From Dryas octopetala (Eukaryota; Streptophyta; Magnoliopsida; Rosales; Rosaceae), in contig OY992835.1 of the NCBI GenBank assembly GCA_963921425.1, positions 15,996,001 through 16,060,000 on the forward strand: a stretch of 64,000 nucleotides of DNA, read 5' to 3'. The translations under genes and the position numbers were made by a program. Below are positions 12,470 to 24,400 of the stretch, in pieces (position 1 is the first letter of the stretch; the number at the start of each line of letters is the position of its first letter). The notes below the pieces were generated by a model, which made no database searches, was not told where the DNA came from, and saw only the letters and a list, made by a program, of their open reading frames with translations.

Positions 12470-13224
12470 TGAAGAGAAGCTTGATTATCACCCATCTCTC
12501 CCTTTGAGTGCTGCTTCTCCCACTTTTGTGGTGATTTTTTTCAAATTTTCTTGTGTTTTGTCCACCCTCTTAGTGGTGGTTTGATTTGAAGTTTTCATCT
12601 CTCTTCTTGAGATCTATCCTGTTTGTGGAGTTTGTTTCACCCTTTGGTGGTGACTTTTGCTTCACCCTTTTTGTGGTGATTTTTGCTTGAGCTTTATGCT
12701 CAGACCTGGAGATCTTTACTCCCCTTGTTTTCGTTCTCAATTTCTTGTCGCCAAGCATCGGACATTCGCGGCCTCCGCCTGTTCCCACCTCCCGGCCTGT
12801 CATCTTCGTCTTTCGGCGATGATGGTTGGATCGTGGTTGTCGTCATATCATTGGAAGATGTGTGCTTCGGCTCAGGTGTTCGCACCTCCATCTTCCTCGG
12901 TTACGGTTACTCTTTATTTTCTGGAGTCTCTCTGGCTCCTTTGGTGGATGTGGTTCTTGCTCGGTGCTGACACGATAAGATATTGGGGATTCTATGGGTT
13001 CTGCTCACTTTCACCTCACGATGTTTATCGGCTTCCAACCACTGGCGGAGTGGCTCTCATGACCCACCTCCTTAGCCTAGGGTTTGGCTTTCTGTTTAGA
13101 TAGGCTTTATTGTTTGGGCCACTTATTATCTATTTTTTATGTTTTTGGCTTATGGGCTCCTACTTTGTATTCTCAATGCCTTTTGAGCTCTTTTAATGCA
13201 ATTCTTATTTCGACCCAAAAAAAA
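12470..13224 (+). mobile_element. Polyadenylated retroposon-like block, possibly the 3' end of a LINE
   Basis: This block is richer in GC than its surroundings. It ends with a T-rich leader-like stretch, then TTTTAATGCAATTCTTATTTCGACCC and a run of A, the shape of a non-LTR retroposon or processed transcript 3' end. The repeated phrase around GTGGTGATTTTTGCTT near 12530-12690 gives it internal repetition. Overlapping open frames exist on both strands (the longest 148 codons, plus strand 12657-13103), but none resembles a known protein. I could not place the 5' end or a target duplication. Confidence 0.35.
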
Positions 13225-13469
13225 AATATATATATATATCACAAGTAACTACTAACTAGCTATATCGGCTAACCATGTAGGAGGACAAACCTCCCACACA
13301 AGTTGATTTGAAAAAGAAACAACAAAATTCTTCTAAGGGTTATTTTTAAGATGTTTTAAGAATTTTAACAAAACAAAAATATATTTTAAAAGTTGGTTAT
13401 ATGTATTGAGAATATGTTATGTCTTCTAAACTTATGTAATTGGTGTTGTGAAAAATTGAGGAAAAAAAA

Positions 13470-13961
13470 GGCTAAATGACATTGTTGGTCCCTGTATTCT
13501 TATGAAATTTTCACTTTGGTTTTGTTATTTTAATTTTAGTAATTTCAGTTTTGTATTTTTAATACGATAGAAATTAGATTCAAATTGTTAACTGCCAATT
13601 GTTGACGAAAGCCTGATGTGACAGCATGTGCTTCGCACATGAGTGGCATTTCGAACATCTTACTTAGCTTAGATGCCTATGTAAGCCTTTACCTGCCATT
13701 AAACATAATTAGTATTTGACACTAAAACCTTTTATTTTTCCAAATTAATTGTGTTTAATGACGGTAGGAGGCTTACATAAGCATCCAAGCGGAGTAAAAT
13801 GTCCTAAAACACATTAAATTTTCCGTCAACATTTAACTAGAGTTAATAATTTGAACTTAGTTATTATAATATTGAAAGTACACGATAGAAATTGCTGAAA
13901 TTAAAACAACATGACCAAAGTAGAAATTTAACGAAATTACAATGATCAAAAACATTCGGCC
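13470..13961. mobile_element. Foldback MITE (Mutator-like)
   Basis: The left end is GGCTAAATGACATTGTTGGTCC. The reverse complement of the right end is GGCCGAATGTTTTTGATCATTG. Arms of roughly 200 bp align imperfectly (for example TTTCACTTTGGTTTTGTT against TTTCTACTTTGGTCATGTT). The centre carries two facing copies of a GCTTACATAAGCAT / ATGCCTATGTAAGC motif. No clean target duplication is visible because the left flank is an A-run. There is no coding capacity. Confidence 0.6.
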
Positions 13962-14106
13962 AACAAAAGTAAACATGGTTCATCAGCCCAAAACTAAACG
14001 AACTAACGGGTTGACCCAAAAATACAAGGCTTGAAGTTGGCTTAAACTAGATGAAGCCCAAGCCCAATTTTGGAAGTCCTTTACATCAGAAACCCCCTGC
14101 TGGCAA

Positions 14107-14109
<3 letters not shown>

Positions 14110-14154
<45 letters not shown>
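14110..14154 (+). repeat. (TC)n microsatellite, distal
   Basis: A perfect TC run of about 22 units located 150 bp upstream of the uS9m ATG. Pyrimidine runs of this kind are common in plant 5' leaders and core promoters. Confidence 0.95.
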
Positions 14155-14156
<2 letters not shown>

Positions 14157-14231
14157 GCGTATCGCCGCTTGCTGTGTTTATTGTTAAACCCTGAAAATTA
14201 AAAAATTAAAAGAAAAAGTAAAAACCCTCAC

Positions 14232-14234
<3 letters not shown>

Positions 14235-14282
<48 letters not shown>
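14235..14282 (+). repeat. (TC)n microsatellite, proximal, in the uS9m leader
   Basis: A second TC run, about 23 units, ending 21 bp before the uS9m ATG, so it is almost surely in the 5' UTR. A 16-bp word (CCCTCACATTTCTCTC) at its left edge occurs again inside the coding region at 14328-14343, consistent with local slippage or duplication. Confidence 0.95.
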
Positions 14283-14287
<5 letters not shown>

Positions 14288-14303
14288 CTTCTTCTTCATC
14301 ACC

Positions 14304-17300
14304 ATGCTCTCTCGTCTCCTTCCCAAACCCTCACATTTCTCTCTCCTCACCCGAATCTCCTCGAAATTCCACTTATACACCCAACCCCACTCCCCTCCCA
14401 AAATCCCTAATTTCACCACCTTCTCCCCCAAATTCTTCTCCACCGATAATGGCAATGACCAATCCCAATCCGACGTCTGGAAGCTTTCTCGGGAAGCCGA
14501 TGAGAAGTTCGACCCTTTGTTTGGCGGCGAGGGCTCCGCTGGAGACGTCGCCGGAGACGCCGATTCGTGGTTGAAAGCGAAAGGAAGCGATGAGTGGGAC
14601 ACGGTGGAGGGGTACAAGCCGTGGAGCTTGGGAGAGGAGGAGAAGAGCGGCGATGGCGGAAGCGGGTTGTTCGATTTCGGTGAGGGCCAGACAGCTCAGG
14701 CTAGTATTAGTGCGGAGAGTGAGATATCGGCCGAGGATGCTAAGAGGCTTGAGAGAGAGGAGCAGGGGCTCAATGCTATTCTCAAAGGTAATTTCTTTTT
14801 GTTAATTTTTAGGATTCAATCTGATTTGCATACACATTGATGTATATGCAGTTTGGAATTGTATATATGATAAAGAATAGAAAAGTGTAGGGGTTAATAG
14901 AAACACTTGTACTATACTATTGGCTATTGGGCTGATTTGGGTATCAAGCAATTGTTTGTTTGCTGCTGAATGCGTGTTCAGCAGGACTTGATTGAAAACG
15001 TGTTGAGAAGTTTGTAAGTTTAAGCAAGCAATTTTATTATACAATGTTCGTGTGTGTATTTTCTGTTTCCGTCTGAGTCCTGATTTTGATTTTGAGAGTT
15101 ACTACTTGTTGATTAATGGTAGAAGGAGTTAAAATTAACAGATATTTGCTAAGGTTAGCTGCAAATATTCCACATGTGGCATAAAGCTAGTTTTGAAATA
15201 ATACTCTCTTTTGAATGAAGTTGCTAAGGTTAGCTGCAAATATTAATTTATCAGCTAGATTTTGAAAAGGGGAACCTCCATTTTTGTTTTTTGAGTTTTT
15301 TTTTTTTTTTTTTCCTGTGTTTTAACTGTATCAATGATGTGCACTCTTGACTTTTATGGAACTAGTTGAGTGATTCACATTTTTCTCTTATGTCCACCAT
15401 ACAGGTGATTGTTAAATGTTATACTTACTCAGTATGGTAATTGCAGGTCCAAATCGGGCGTTTGGTGACCTTATTGCTGCATCTGGAATCACAGATGAAA
15501 TGCTCGACACTTTGATTGCATTGAAGGATTTTGATGGTATAGAAGGATTGCCCCCTCTCAGTGAAATAGAAGACATCCGTTACGAGAAAAATACCAGAAA
15601 GTCTTCAAGAGCTGAAATAGAGCGCCAGAAACAGGAGGAAGTTGCCAAAGCAAGAGTGAGACAAGTAGATGACAAGGGGAGAGCTTATGGAACAGGAAGA
15701 AGGAAATGCAGTATAGCACGTGTCTGGATTCAACCCGGTGATGGTAAATTCCTGATTAATGATAAACAGTTCGACGTCTATTTCCCAATGCTTGATCATC
15801 GTGCTGCTCTCCTTCGACCTTTCTCCGAGACAAAGACTTTGGGCCTTTGGGACATCAATTGCACTGTTCAAGGAGGCGGAGTCACAGGTAAATTTAAGTT
15901 TGTAGCCACACATCTTATATGATTTATATGTTAACTTCTTCCATCATATTGAATTGTTTGAGATCCATTTCAACTATTTTTTCCCTCCTTTATCCTCGAA
16001 TGCAATTCATTAACTTGATATGCCAACAAACCACAAATGTGTTTCACTACTTTTTACTTACACGGCCACACTCTCATGGAGAACAGTTTTCTGTCCAGTT
16101 CCATATGTTAGTGGACACACTTGCTGTCCACACTCTCATGAAGTCGCATGCTCAATTTGACCCCTTAAAACTGTTCAAACGGCCACTAATAATTTTTTAT
16201 TTTTTTAGTAAGCTGTTAGTTTGATTTAGTTGGTGGTTAGCTTTATACTTGAAATTAGATATTAAAATGGGAAGAGACCGAAGAAGGAGAGAAGAAAATC
16301 AGAGTTCAAAGAATTTATTCTGACCAAAAACTTGAAGAAGTCTTAATTTCCCTTTCATAACAGCTGGAGTAGATGCTTATCAGAGTCTTTGCAGCCTCTC
16401 GTATCAACTGATAAAAAAATCCATCATTATTTAAGCCAAACTTATAAATAGCAGGTATTTTTATTCATTTATTGAACTCAACTCTCCTCTTTATTAAAAT
16501 GTTAGCTTGATGCCTCCAAACAAGTTAATGTATATTTCCATATAAGCTATTATTTCATGTGCGTGAAAAACATGTCTCAACTCAAGGATATTCCTTCAAT
16601 ATTTTGGGTTGGTAGGTCTAAATAGTATATAGGTACAGAAGCTCAAAAATAATCCAGAAGGATACGAATTCAATTGTTGCATGTGTATAAAACAAATATT
16701 ATGTTCAATTTGCCCTAGATTGGGGATTATGAAATGTTGAAGTTGGACATACCTGCCACATCTGGGGTAGAAGGAGGCCCCTGCTCCGTCGAGAGCATGA
16801 AATTTTTTCCGATGTGCACACGCGCCATGTTGATTCTGAAATTGTGTATTTTGTATAGGGTGAATAAACAGTCAGGTTTTTCTAATATTCCTTCGGGATA
16901 GCCAAGTTTTTTGTATGAAACCTTTGAAGGTAAAGAAACAGCCAAAATATGCTGCCAGAATTACGAACAAGTTAATTGTAATTTATAAACTATTGTGAGG
17001 TTGCTTCTTTTTCTATATACTAGTTGGATACAAAGATATTATAACTTTGTGAGTTAATTACACTTACACCCCTTGAGGTTTATCGTTTTTTCACATACAC
17101 CCCTTGGGGTTTCAATAATTACACATACACCCCCTGAGGTTTCAAAACTGTTGCATATAACCCCCTATAGTGAGACGAAAATGATGAGAAATTATGCAAA
17201 AATGCATGCTAAGGGGTGAAGTGGCCTAATAAGATTACTCAAGGTGTAAGGTCCAACCTCAATACAAATATTTTTTTCTCTTGTAGGGGGTTATATGCAA

Positions 17301-17888
17301 TAGTTTTGAAACCTCAGGGGGTGTATGTGTAATTATTGAAACCTCATGGGGTATATGTGAAAAGACGATAAACTTCAGGGGGTGTAAGTGTAATTAACTC
17401 TAACTTTGTTCACATTGTTACCCTTTACAATAAAACCTTTTTTAATAGTAATTTTTTTTTTATATGTTGAGTATGTTAATCCATTGCATGACTTTTCTGT
17501 TGTTTATTTCATATATGGAAAATTTAAAAGATGTTTTTGCCAGGCCAAGTTGGAGCAATTCAATTAGGAGTTAGCAGAGCCTTACAAAATTGGGAACCCG
17601 ACTTCCGTCCTGCACTCAGAGATTGTATTATATTTTTCCCTCTCCTTTGTCTGATTGTTATTCATGATTTATTGGGAGAAACAGATCTTAACACTGCTAT
17701 CAATTCCATAAAATTGTCAATCAGACTTATTCTTTTACATGATTTTTATATAACTATATGTTCCTTCTTGCTAAACCAGTTCATTTGTCTTTGCAGCTGG
17801 TTTCTTGACAAGGGACTCACGTGTGGTGGAAAGGAAGAAACCAGGAAAGGCAAAAGCAAGGAAGAGCTTCCAATGGGTCAAGCGTTGA
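14304..17888 (+). CDS. RPS9M: Mitochondrial small-subunit ribosomal protein uS9m
   Basis: Four exons: 14304-14787, 15447-15887, 17544-17624 and 17797-17888, giving 1098 nt and 365 residues. The first about 45 residues are rich in Ser, Thr, Pro and basic residues and end near KFFSTDN, a mitochondrial presequence. A plant-specific acidic Gly/Glu-rich region follows. The uS9 domain occupies about residues 240-365. It opens with [15 protein letters not shown] and ends with the invariant SFQWVKR tail, whose last arginine reaches the P-site tRNA in uS9 proteins. The N-terminal extension is far longer than bacterial S9 (about 130 residues), as in plant mitochondrial orthologues. Intron 2 (15888-17543) carries a Mutator-type MITE. 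The start is the first ATG after the TC-repeat leader. Confidence 0.94.
17051..17400. mobile_element. Mutator-type MITE in uS9m intron 2
   Basis: The element is 350 bp and near-palindromic. Its ends are GAGTTAATTACACTTACACC and its inverse, with arms of about 120 bp. It is flanked by a perfect 9-bp direct repeat TAACTTTGT (17042-17050 and 17401-17409), the Mutator-superfamily signature. There is no coding capacity. The high arm identity suggests a fairly recent insertion. Confidence 0.92.
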
Positions 17889-18601
17889 GCAACTGTTGTG
17901 GGCTTGATTCTGCACAACCAGTTTTGTTTGAAACTGCAATTATGATTCACTGCAACTTGTTCAGATTCACTCAAATGGCCTCGCATCGCATTTGTAGTGT
18001 AGCTTGTAAGCCTTGTAATAGACCATAGAGTGTCCTAGAAGAATTTTGTAGATTATGTGATCTGAGAAGCTTGCTCAGCATGCTCATTTGAGCTATTCAA
18101 TTTTGAAGCAAAACACTTATTGGTTTACGATTCTTCCTTGCTTCCACAGCTTACGTTCTGTACTAAAATCTTTTACAATAACGTAAGAAAATTAGTCTTA
18201 TTTATTTTTGGCTTGGTAGTTGAATTAGTGTGGATGTGTCATTTTGTTGCCAAAATTGTTTGATAAATAAAATATGTATTACACAACTCCACCTTTCAAA
18301 AAAATTGAGACTTTATTTTTGTTGAACAAAATTTGAGACTTGAGATCATATTATTAAAGGGCAAGCATTTATAAGCAGAAATATTTCTCACTTAAGATCA
18401 CTATATTTGTTGCCCACTACCACATGGACAACAAATTTATCAACCGCAGATCCCTTCACCGTACAACTCTATAAGCAAGTTTCTTGAGACGTCCAAGCAA
18501 CAGCCACATGCTTGGCTGCAATTGAAAATGGCTCCAAAGAGCAAGAATTCAAAATTGGGTACAACTACAACCTTTGCTGGCTATACATCAAAACACTTCC
18601 A
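17889..18601. other. Convergent intergenic spacer between uS9m and the PPR gene
   Basis: This holds the 3' flanks of two tail-to-tail genes. Candidate AATAAA-like signals occur near 18265 (AAATAAAATA) for the plus strand. No further gene is seen. Confidence 0.5.
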
Positions 18602-20696
18602 TCACCTTAAAGGGCTAACAACCCAACCTGTGATTGGACTCTGTCTCCGAACTCTAAACTTCCTATGTGAACCACCTTGCAATCGATCAAGCACTGCATA
18701 TGTGATCGAATCCGGGGTCAATCCCTGCTGCTTAAGTTTTGCATACAGATCCACTGCCTCAGCAGTCCTCCCACACCTCTCAAGACAGTCAAGCAAGATG
18801 TTGTAGGTCACAATGTTAGGACAGCAGCCTTGAGCAAGCATGTCTTCGAACAACCTGCACGCCATTTCAACTCTATCGGTCTTGCCAAAGCACTCAATGA
18901 GAGTGCTGTAGGTGACAACATCTGGGCTGAACCCTTTCTCTTGCATCTCCTTAAACCGCATGTGGGCTTCATCCACGTCACCATTCTTCCCAAGGCAGTT
19001 GATCAAGGAATTGTAAGAGATAATATCGGGTCTACAATCGCTGCTCTCAAGCTGTTCAAATATAGTCACAGCCTCATCCACCATTCCAGCCCTACCAAAG
19101 CTGGAGATCAGAATATTGTAAGTAAATATGTCTGGTGCAGGACCATCAAGTTTCATCTTCTCATACAGTTCATGAAGATGCGATATCTGCTTCAACCTTC
19201 CAAGAGTAGATAACACTGTGTTATACATGATAGTGTCAGTGCTTAGCCCTTTCTCATGAATGCTACTCAGCATGTCAATGGCCTCCGCGGTTTTCCCTGC
19301 ACTGCACAAACTCTCTAACATGGACATGTACGCATCCTGATCTCCCTTGTCATGGAAGCTCCACATGTTGCAGAATAGCCGGTGGGCTTCACTGGCATGA
19401 CCCAATTTACTCAGCGTCCTCACAAGGTAGGCATATATCGACTTAGTCATGTATTTCTTTGACATCTCCACCACCTCATCAAATCTACCAAGCTGCCCTT
19501 GTCCAGCCAGAAGATTCAAAATCACACTGTATGTGAACTCATTGGGCCTGCAATTGTTTTCCACCATTTTCGAGAAGACACGCACGGCCTTCTCAACCAT
19601 CTTGCTCCTAGCAAGAGCCTGAATCATGGTATTATAAGCAATCAAATTAGGACTACATCCCTTCATTATCATTTCCTGAAACAGAGCCAGAGACTCAACA
19701 CCTTTACCCATTTTCCCATTCATTCTGATCATGATGGTGTAAGTAAACTCATCGGGCTCACAATGCTTCCTCTTCATGTCTTCAAACACCTTGTCAGCCT
19801 GCTCAACCTGTCAAATTTCTGCTGCATATCAGATAATCAGAACCTACAATAAAAACCCACAAACCCATATCCACAGACACACAGAAATTCGAATCCGAAC
19901 ACAAAGTTCAAACCTTTTCATCTTTGGCCAAAGCATCCAGGAGCATGTTGTAAGCAAAAATGTCCAATTTATAGCCTTTGCGGCGAATTTCCATGTAGGT
20001 ATCGAAAGCTTTGGCGGAGTGGTGAGAGCGCAAGAAGGCCTGGAGCAAGCACTTGTAGGTGTAGCAGTTCATGTTGAGGTTCCATTTCTTCACCAACCCA
20101 ATACTCGTTTCCAAGTCGTCGCTGTCGCCGAACAGCCCAATGAGGAGATTGACGGTGGAGATGTTGCCACGTATGTTAGAGCGGTCCATGTCGGAAAGGA
20201 TGGAGCGGACGAGGTCGAAGCGGGCGGGGGAGGAGGACTTGGAGAGGATAAGGAGGAGGCGGTTGCAGGTGAAGGCGTCATGGCGGAAATTCGGAGACAG
20301 CGAGGGGCAAAGTCGGAAGAATTTTAGGGCGAGGTCGGGGCTGGGGTTTATTGATTTGAGGATTTCGGAGGCTTCGGCCGGAGTGAGGGAGATGGAGAGG
20401 GAGGTGAGGTAGTCGTGGAGGTCGGAGAAGGGGTCTGGTGACGTGGCGGAAGGGGATTGGTTGAGGATGTTGGCGGCTTTGCAGACGAGGTCGCGCCGCG
20501 GGAGAGCGTAGCCGCGGATGTCGGTGGGGAGCGGCGGCAGCGGGGACACCTCAGCGGAGAGGGAGCGGCCGGTGGGGGAGCTGGAGGTGATTTTGGCGGT
20601 GTATTTAGTGGCGTAGTGGCGGCGCGTGGGGTCCAAGGCGGTGGTTGGGTGAATGGTTTTAGTGAAGAGTAGTTTCGGGTGGTGGCGGCGTCTCAT
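18602..20696 (-). CDS. P-class pentatricopeptide repeat protein, mitochondrial, ABO5-like
   Basis: Two exons, 20696-19914 and 19807-18602, joined in phase 0, give 662 residues. The N-terminus (MRRRHHPKLLF...RRHYATKYTAKI) is a basic, mitochondrial-type presequence. From about residue 130 to 640 it is a run of roughly 13 tandem 35-residue PPR motifs of the form FTYN-ILI--GKAG--DEA---FEEM---G--PD. No E, DYW or SMR domain follows, so it is P-class, expected to bind organellar RNA in splicing or stabilisation. The presequence and the block SPTGRSLSAEV...LPTDIRGYALPRRDL recall Arabidopsis At1g51965 (ABO5), which is needed for nad2 intron 3 splicing. I assign orthology from memory of that sequence, not from a search. 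The single intron within the PPR array is unusual but has clean GT-AG ends. Confidence 0.9.
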
Positions 20697-21448
20697 GGTG
20701 GTGGTTACTGTCAGTTAGGTGTTCAAAGACAGATACAGAGAGGACTGACTGGCTTTTAGACTTGTTCAAGTAATGTTTATTGTTTGCTGCTGGCTGATGG
20801 ACACGACACGCCGTTTTTCTGGTCAATACACGACACGTCGTTGTGAGCGAGATTTTTGCCAAGGAATTTGGGCTTGGTTTTCTGCTTGAGTTGACCTGTG
20901 AAGTTCGTCTTGTTTGAAGTTGATTCCAAATTTGTGATTGATGTTGTGATGGGGGTAGCTTGAAAGTTTTTGATAATTGTCCATCATTTTGAAAGATTCA
21001 GAAAATTTGTGATTCCAAATTTTCTTTGTTTAAGCTTTTGAGATTAGTCCAAGTAACGAGAGAGTATAGGTTAGCAGGTAAATATTTTATTTATTCAAAT
21101 CTGAACCCTGTGAGCCTCATTTATTTGAAATAAAACAGTTGCACTGAATCATCATTTGATGATTGAATTTGATCAGAATTATTGTAGAATTGAATTCTGA
21201 TACTCATGCCTAGGACAAACTTCTACACCATGAAAGGTTGAAAAGAATTTTAATGAGTAATAACATAGCAATAGCAATAATGCCTCTCTCGGAGAGAATA
21301 AAATAAAATTGCCAAAATGAATTCTGATACATGTAATGTGGTTGAAATTTTCCTTCAAAATTTATTTGAACAATGCCAACAAGTCTGACATAGCGCTTGG
21401 AAGTTGCAAGTAGCCATGTAATTCAAAAAGTTACAGGCAGAATCACTA
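20697..21448. other. Spacer between the PPR gene promoter and the MPP-alpha 3' end
   Basis: About 750 bp. It should contain the PPR promoter and 5' leader next to 20696 and the 3' UTR of MPP-alpha next to 21448. No gene or obvious repeat is seen. Confidence 0.5.
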
Positions 21449-24400
21449 TCATTTGGCATTGAACATACGGGTAACTGTTTCGTAGCTTGGGACTTTCACG
21501 ACTGCCACAAAACAAGGAACAATTTTCTCAATATCCAATCAATGCTAGTAATATGACGACCAGATAAGTCTAAGAAACTAGAGATTACCATTGCCATATG
21601 ATGCCATTGTTAGAGGTGAAGAAATAATCTCCTGTGCGATTTTAGTAATATCTTTCAATGTCACTTCTTCTACTGTCTTTAAGAAATGCTCCACAGGTTT
21701 CCTGCAAAAAAAAAAAAAAAAAAACATATATCTTAGCAGGTCACAACTCACAAGAAATGTTGTAGTACAAAATAATGTCAAACCACCAGGATTATATACA
21801 TAAAATACAAACAAGAAAGTAAAGATATTTGAGGTAGAGGACCCATGGAAATAGGGAAAAAGGTTCCATCTAGTAGTAATTGCATACCTCTCTCCATATG
21901 TCAAAACCTGCCTGCCTATATCCTCCGATGCAATCATCTGCAAAATAAAAATGAAATATAACCAACCTCAAACAAAAAACGTTAAAATAAAAAACAAACT
22001 AGTGTGTCAGAGATCCATAATTAACTGAAGGAGGGGAAAGAGAACCCAAGGCCAAGACATAACACAACAAAACAAGGAATAAGCTTCTGTATTTGTGTGA
22101 ATGTGTGTCTGGTTTTGTGTGAGTGTCTGTGTGTGTGTGTGAGAAAGAGAGAGAGAGAGAGAGAGGGCATACTCTAGATTCTAGATTCATTAAAACTGCG
22201 GCCTTTGTGGACTCTTTTGCGCGTCTAAGCTGTACATCCGTAACTGCCAGCAAGGAAAAAAGTAAGGCAACAAAGAGAAACTTAAATCAGAAATCTCTCA
22301 AGAACAAGAAGAAAATGAAGAAATATGCAGAACAAACCTTGCCCAGGTGTTGCAATTGCCTGTAATTCTTGTACTGCTAAATAAACTGCTGTTTCCGCAA
22401 AGTCAGCGCCCTACATTCAAAAGCAGCAACAAAAGAAAAACATTTCTAAATAATACGATTCGTACTTTAATTATATATCAAACAGCATTGTCAAGCCAAC
22501 TGAGAATTCTAGGTACTACATATAAAAAAGCCACCCCTGATACATGTGTTGTACTATTGTATAGCACATCAGGGGATGGCTCCATTGCCAACAGATTTCG
22601 ATAAAAGTGGCTCCATTGCCAACAGATTTCGATAAGAGTGGCTCCATTGCCAAACTCCCCATCTGTCAAAATTCGCCCATGCACACCATAACTCAAGTAA
22701 AATGCACATGACAAACAGCATGCAGCATTCCAATATCAAATATCAACAGCCAGACTTGAAATTAAGATAAATAATCAGATGGATGTCAAATTGATAGTCA
22801 TATTATGAGTATCTTCTCTGACTAACATTTGATATTAAAATATTGTGCTATTCTCTGACTATGCACAGACCCTACCCCGAAAATGTATCCAACAAAATGC
22901 AAGCCACATTAATCACAAAGATTGAGAACTCAAGGGTGAGCCTTACAGCGCAAGCATAAATACCAAACAACCCAGAGTCATTGAAGATGCTGTTGAATGC
23001 AGAAAAGGATTGAATCTCTTGATGCTCATTCAAGACGCGGAGATCTGTTGTCATATGACAGGAATGATCAGCAAGAATATAACACTATAATCTAATGGTC
23101 CAGCTAATCAGCAATAAACTATAAAGCCTAGGTAAAACTTACATAGCCTTGAGTGCATCCCCTTTCCAGGGCCCCCAGCAGAGAACGAACCGCCTCCTCC
23201 CATAAGCAACTGCAAAGTACATTACTGTTATCAACACACATCTAACATATCAATATGAAAGTAGCACACTAGATAATTCTACAGCTTTTTTAAGGAAATA
23301 AATGGCTGGAATTGGAAGAAACTACTTAAGCATAAATGATTTGAAATGCATGAAATATCTTAAAACATTCCAAGAATAAATGTGGAACCTGGAGAACAGT
23401 CAAAAGGATAGCTTGTTTTTCGTTGCGCCAGCCGCCAGGAGCTTCAAAAGCAAGAGCAACATGTGCTTCCTGGCTCACAAGAAGTAAAGCAGATAAACAT
23501 GTTAGCAACAAAATTAAATAATTTATGAGAAACTTTTTTATAAATTTGAGTAATCAGACAATGAAGACCATAAATAGAAAAGGAGAACCAGCTCGAACAG
23601 TAATACATACCCAGCAATCACCTTGACGACGAAACTCTCCTCCAACATATTGAGATCTTGGTTCGCCAGTGTGGCGCAGATCCCGTAGGTCAGAGAGAAG
23701 TGGTTCGGCAATAGATAAAATCTCCTCATGTTCAACCCCAGATGCTGCAAGAACTATCCGAGGAGCAATATAATTCTCCTGAAAGTTCCACATCAAACAC
23801 CATTCACACAGCACATGAATAAGATACAAGGATAAAAATAATGTTAAAGAAAGGTAAACAAGAAAAAAAAAAAATTGATTACTTGAATAAAGAATAATTA
23901 ATAGTATGGGCAGTGTGCACAAGTATGTTTAGGATAAGGTATAGTTGACTTGAGTGTGTAGTATGCATAAGTTTATCTTACCGCAACAAATTCCTCCAAG
24001 ATGCGGCCATCCAATTTGTTCAGTGCTGCTTCAGAAGCTAAAAGAGGATTTGCCAATGCACCAGAATAACCAGCAGAATGAACCGCCTCCAAGAGTAAAC
24101 CCTGAGGATTGTTATGAATTTCTGAAATCTCTGCCCGCACCTTTTGCAGCTGTACAAACATAAAGTCAACTGAAATAAGAACATATATCATAGTAAACAA
24201 TTAGATAAATTGATAACAAATTGCAATGTATGGAGACCAACACTACAGAAGTGTTTTGAACGCATTTGTGGACATAGGAAAAAATATGGAGACAATTTTT
24301 AAAAAAATTAATAAAGAACTCCAATTTCAAAGAACACACTAAAGTTATTCCTCTGTACCCTATCCTAAATCTCATCAAACTTATCTCCTTCAAGTATCCA

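Larger units (their letters stand above)
11234..14109. other. Intergenic with retroelement and MITE remnants
   Basis: No host gene is seen between acid phosphatase copy 2 and uS9m. The first 60 bp belong to the conserved acid phosphatase promoter. The rest holds a solitary Copia-type LTR piece, a polyadenylated retroposon-like block and a foldback MITE, each listed separately, within AT-rich filler. Confidence 0.6.

Noticed and set aside
12657-13103. 148-codon plus-strand open frame as a gene
   Set aside because: Frames are open on both strands, there is no ATG context, splice structure or known domain, and the block has retroposon character.
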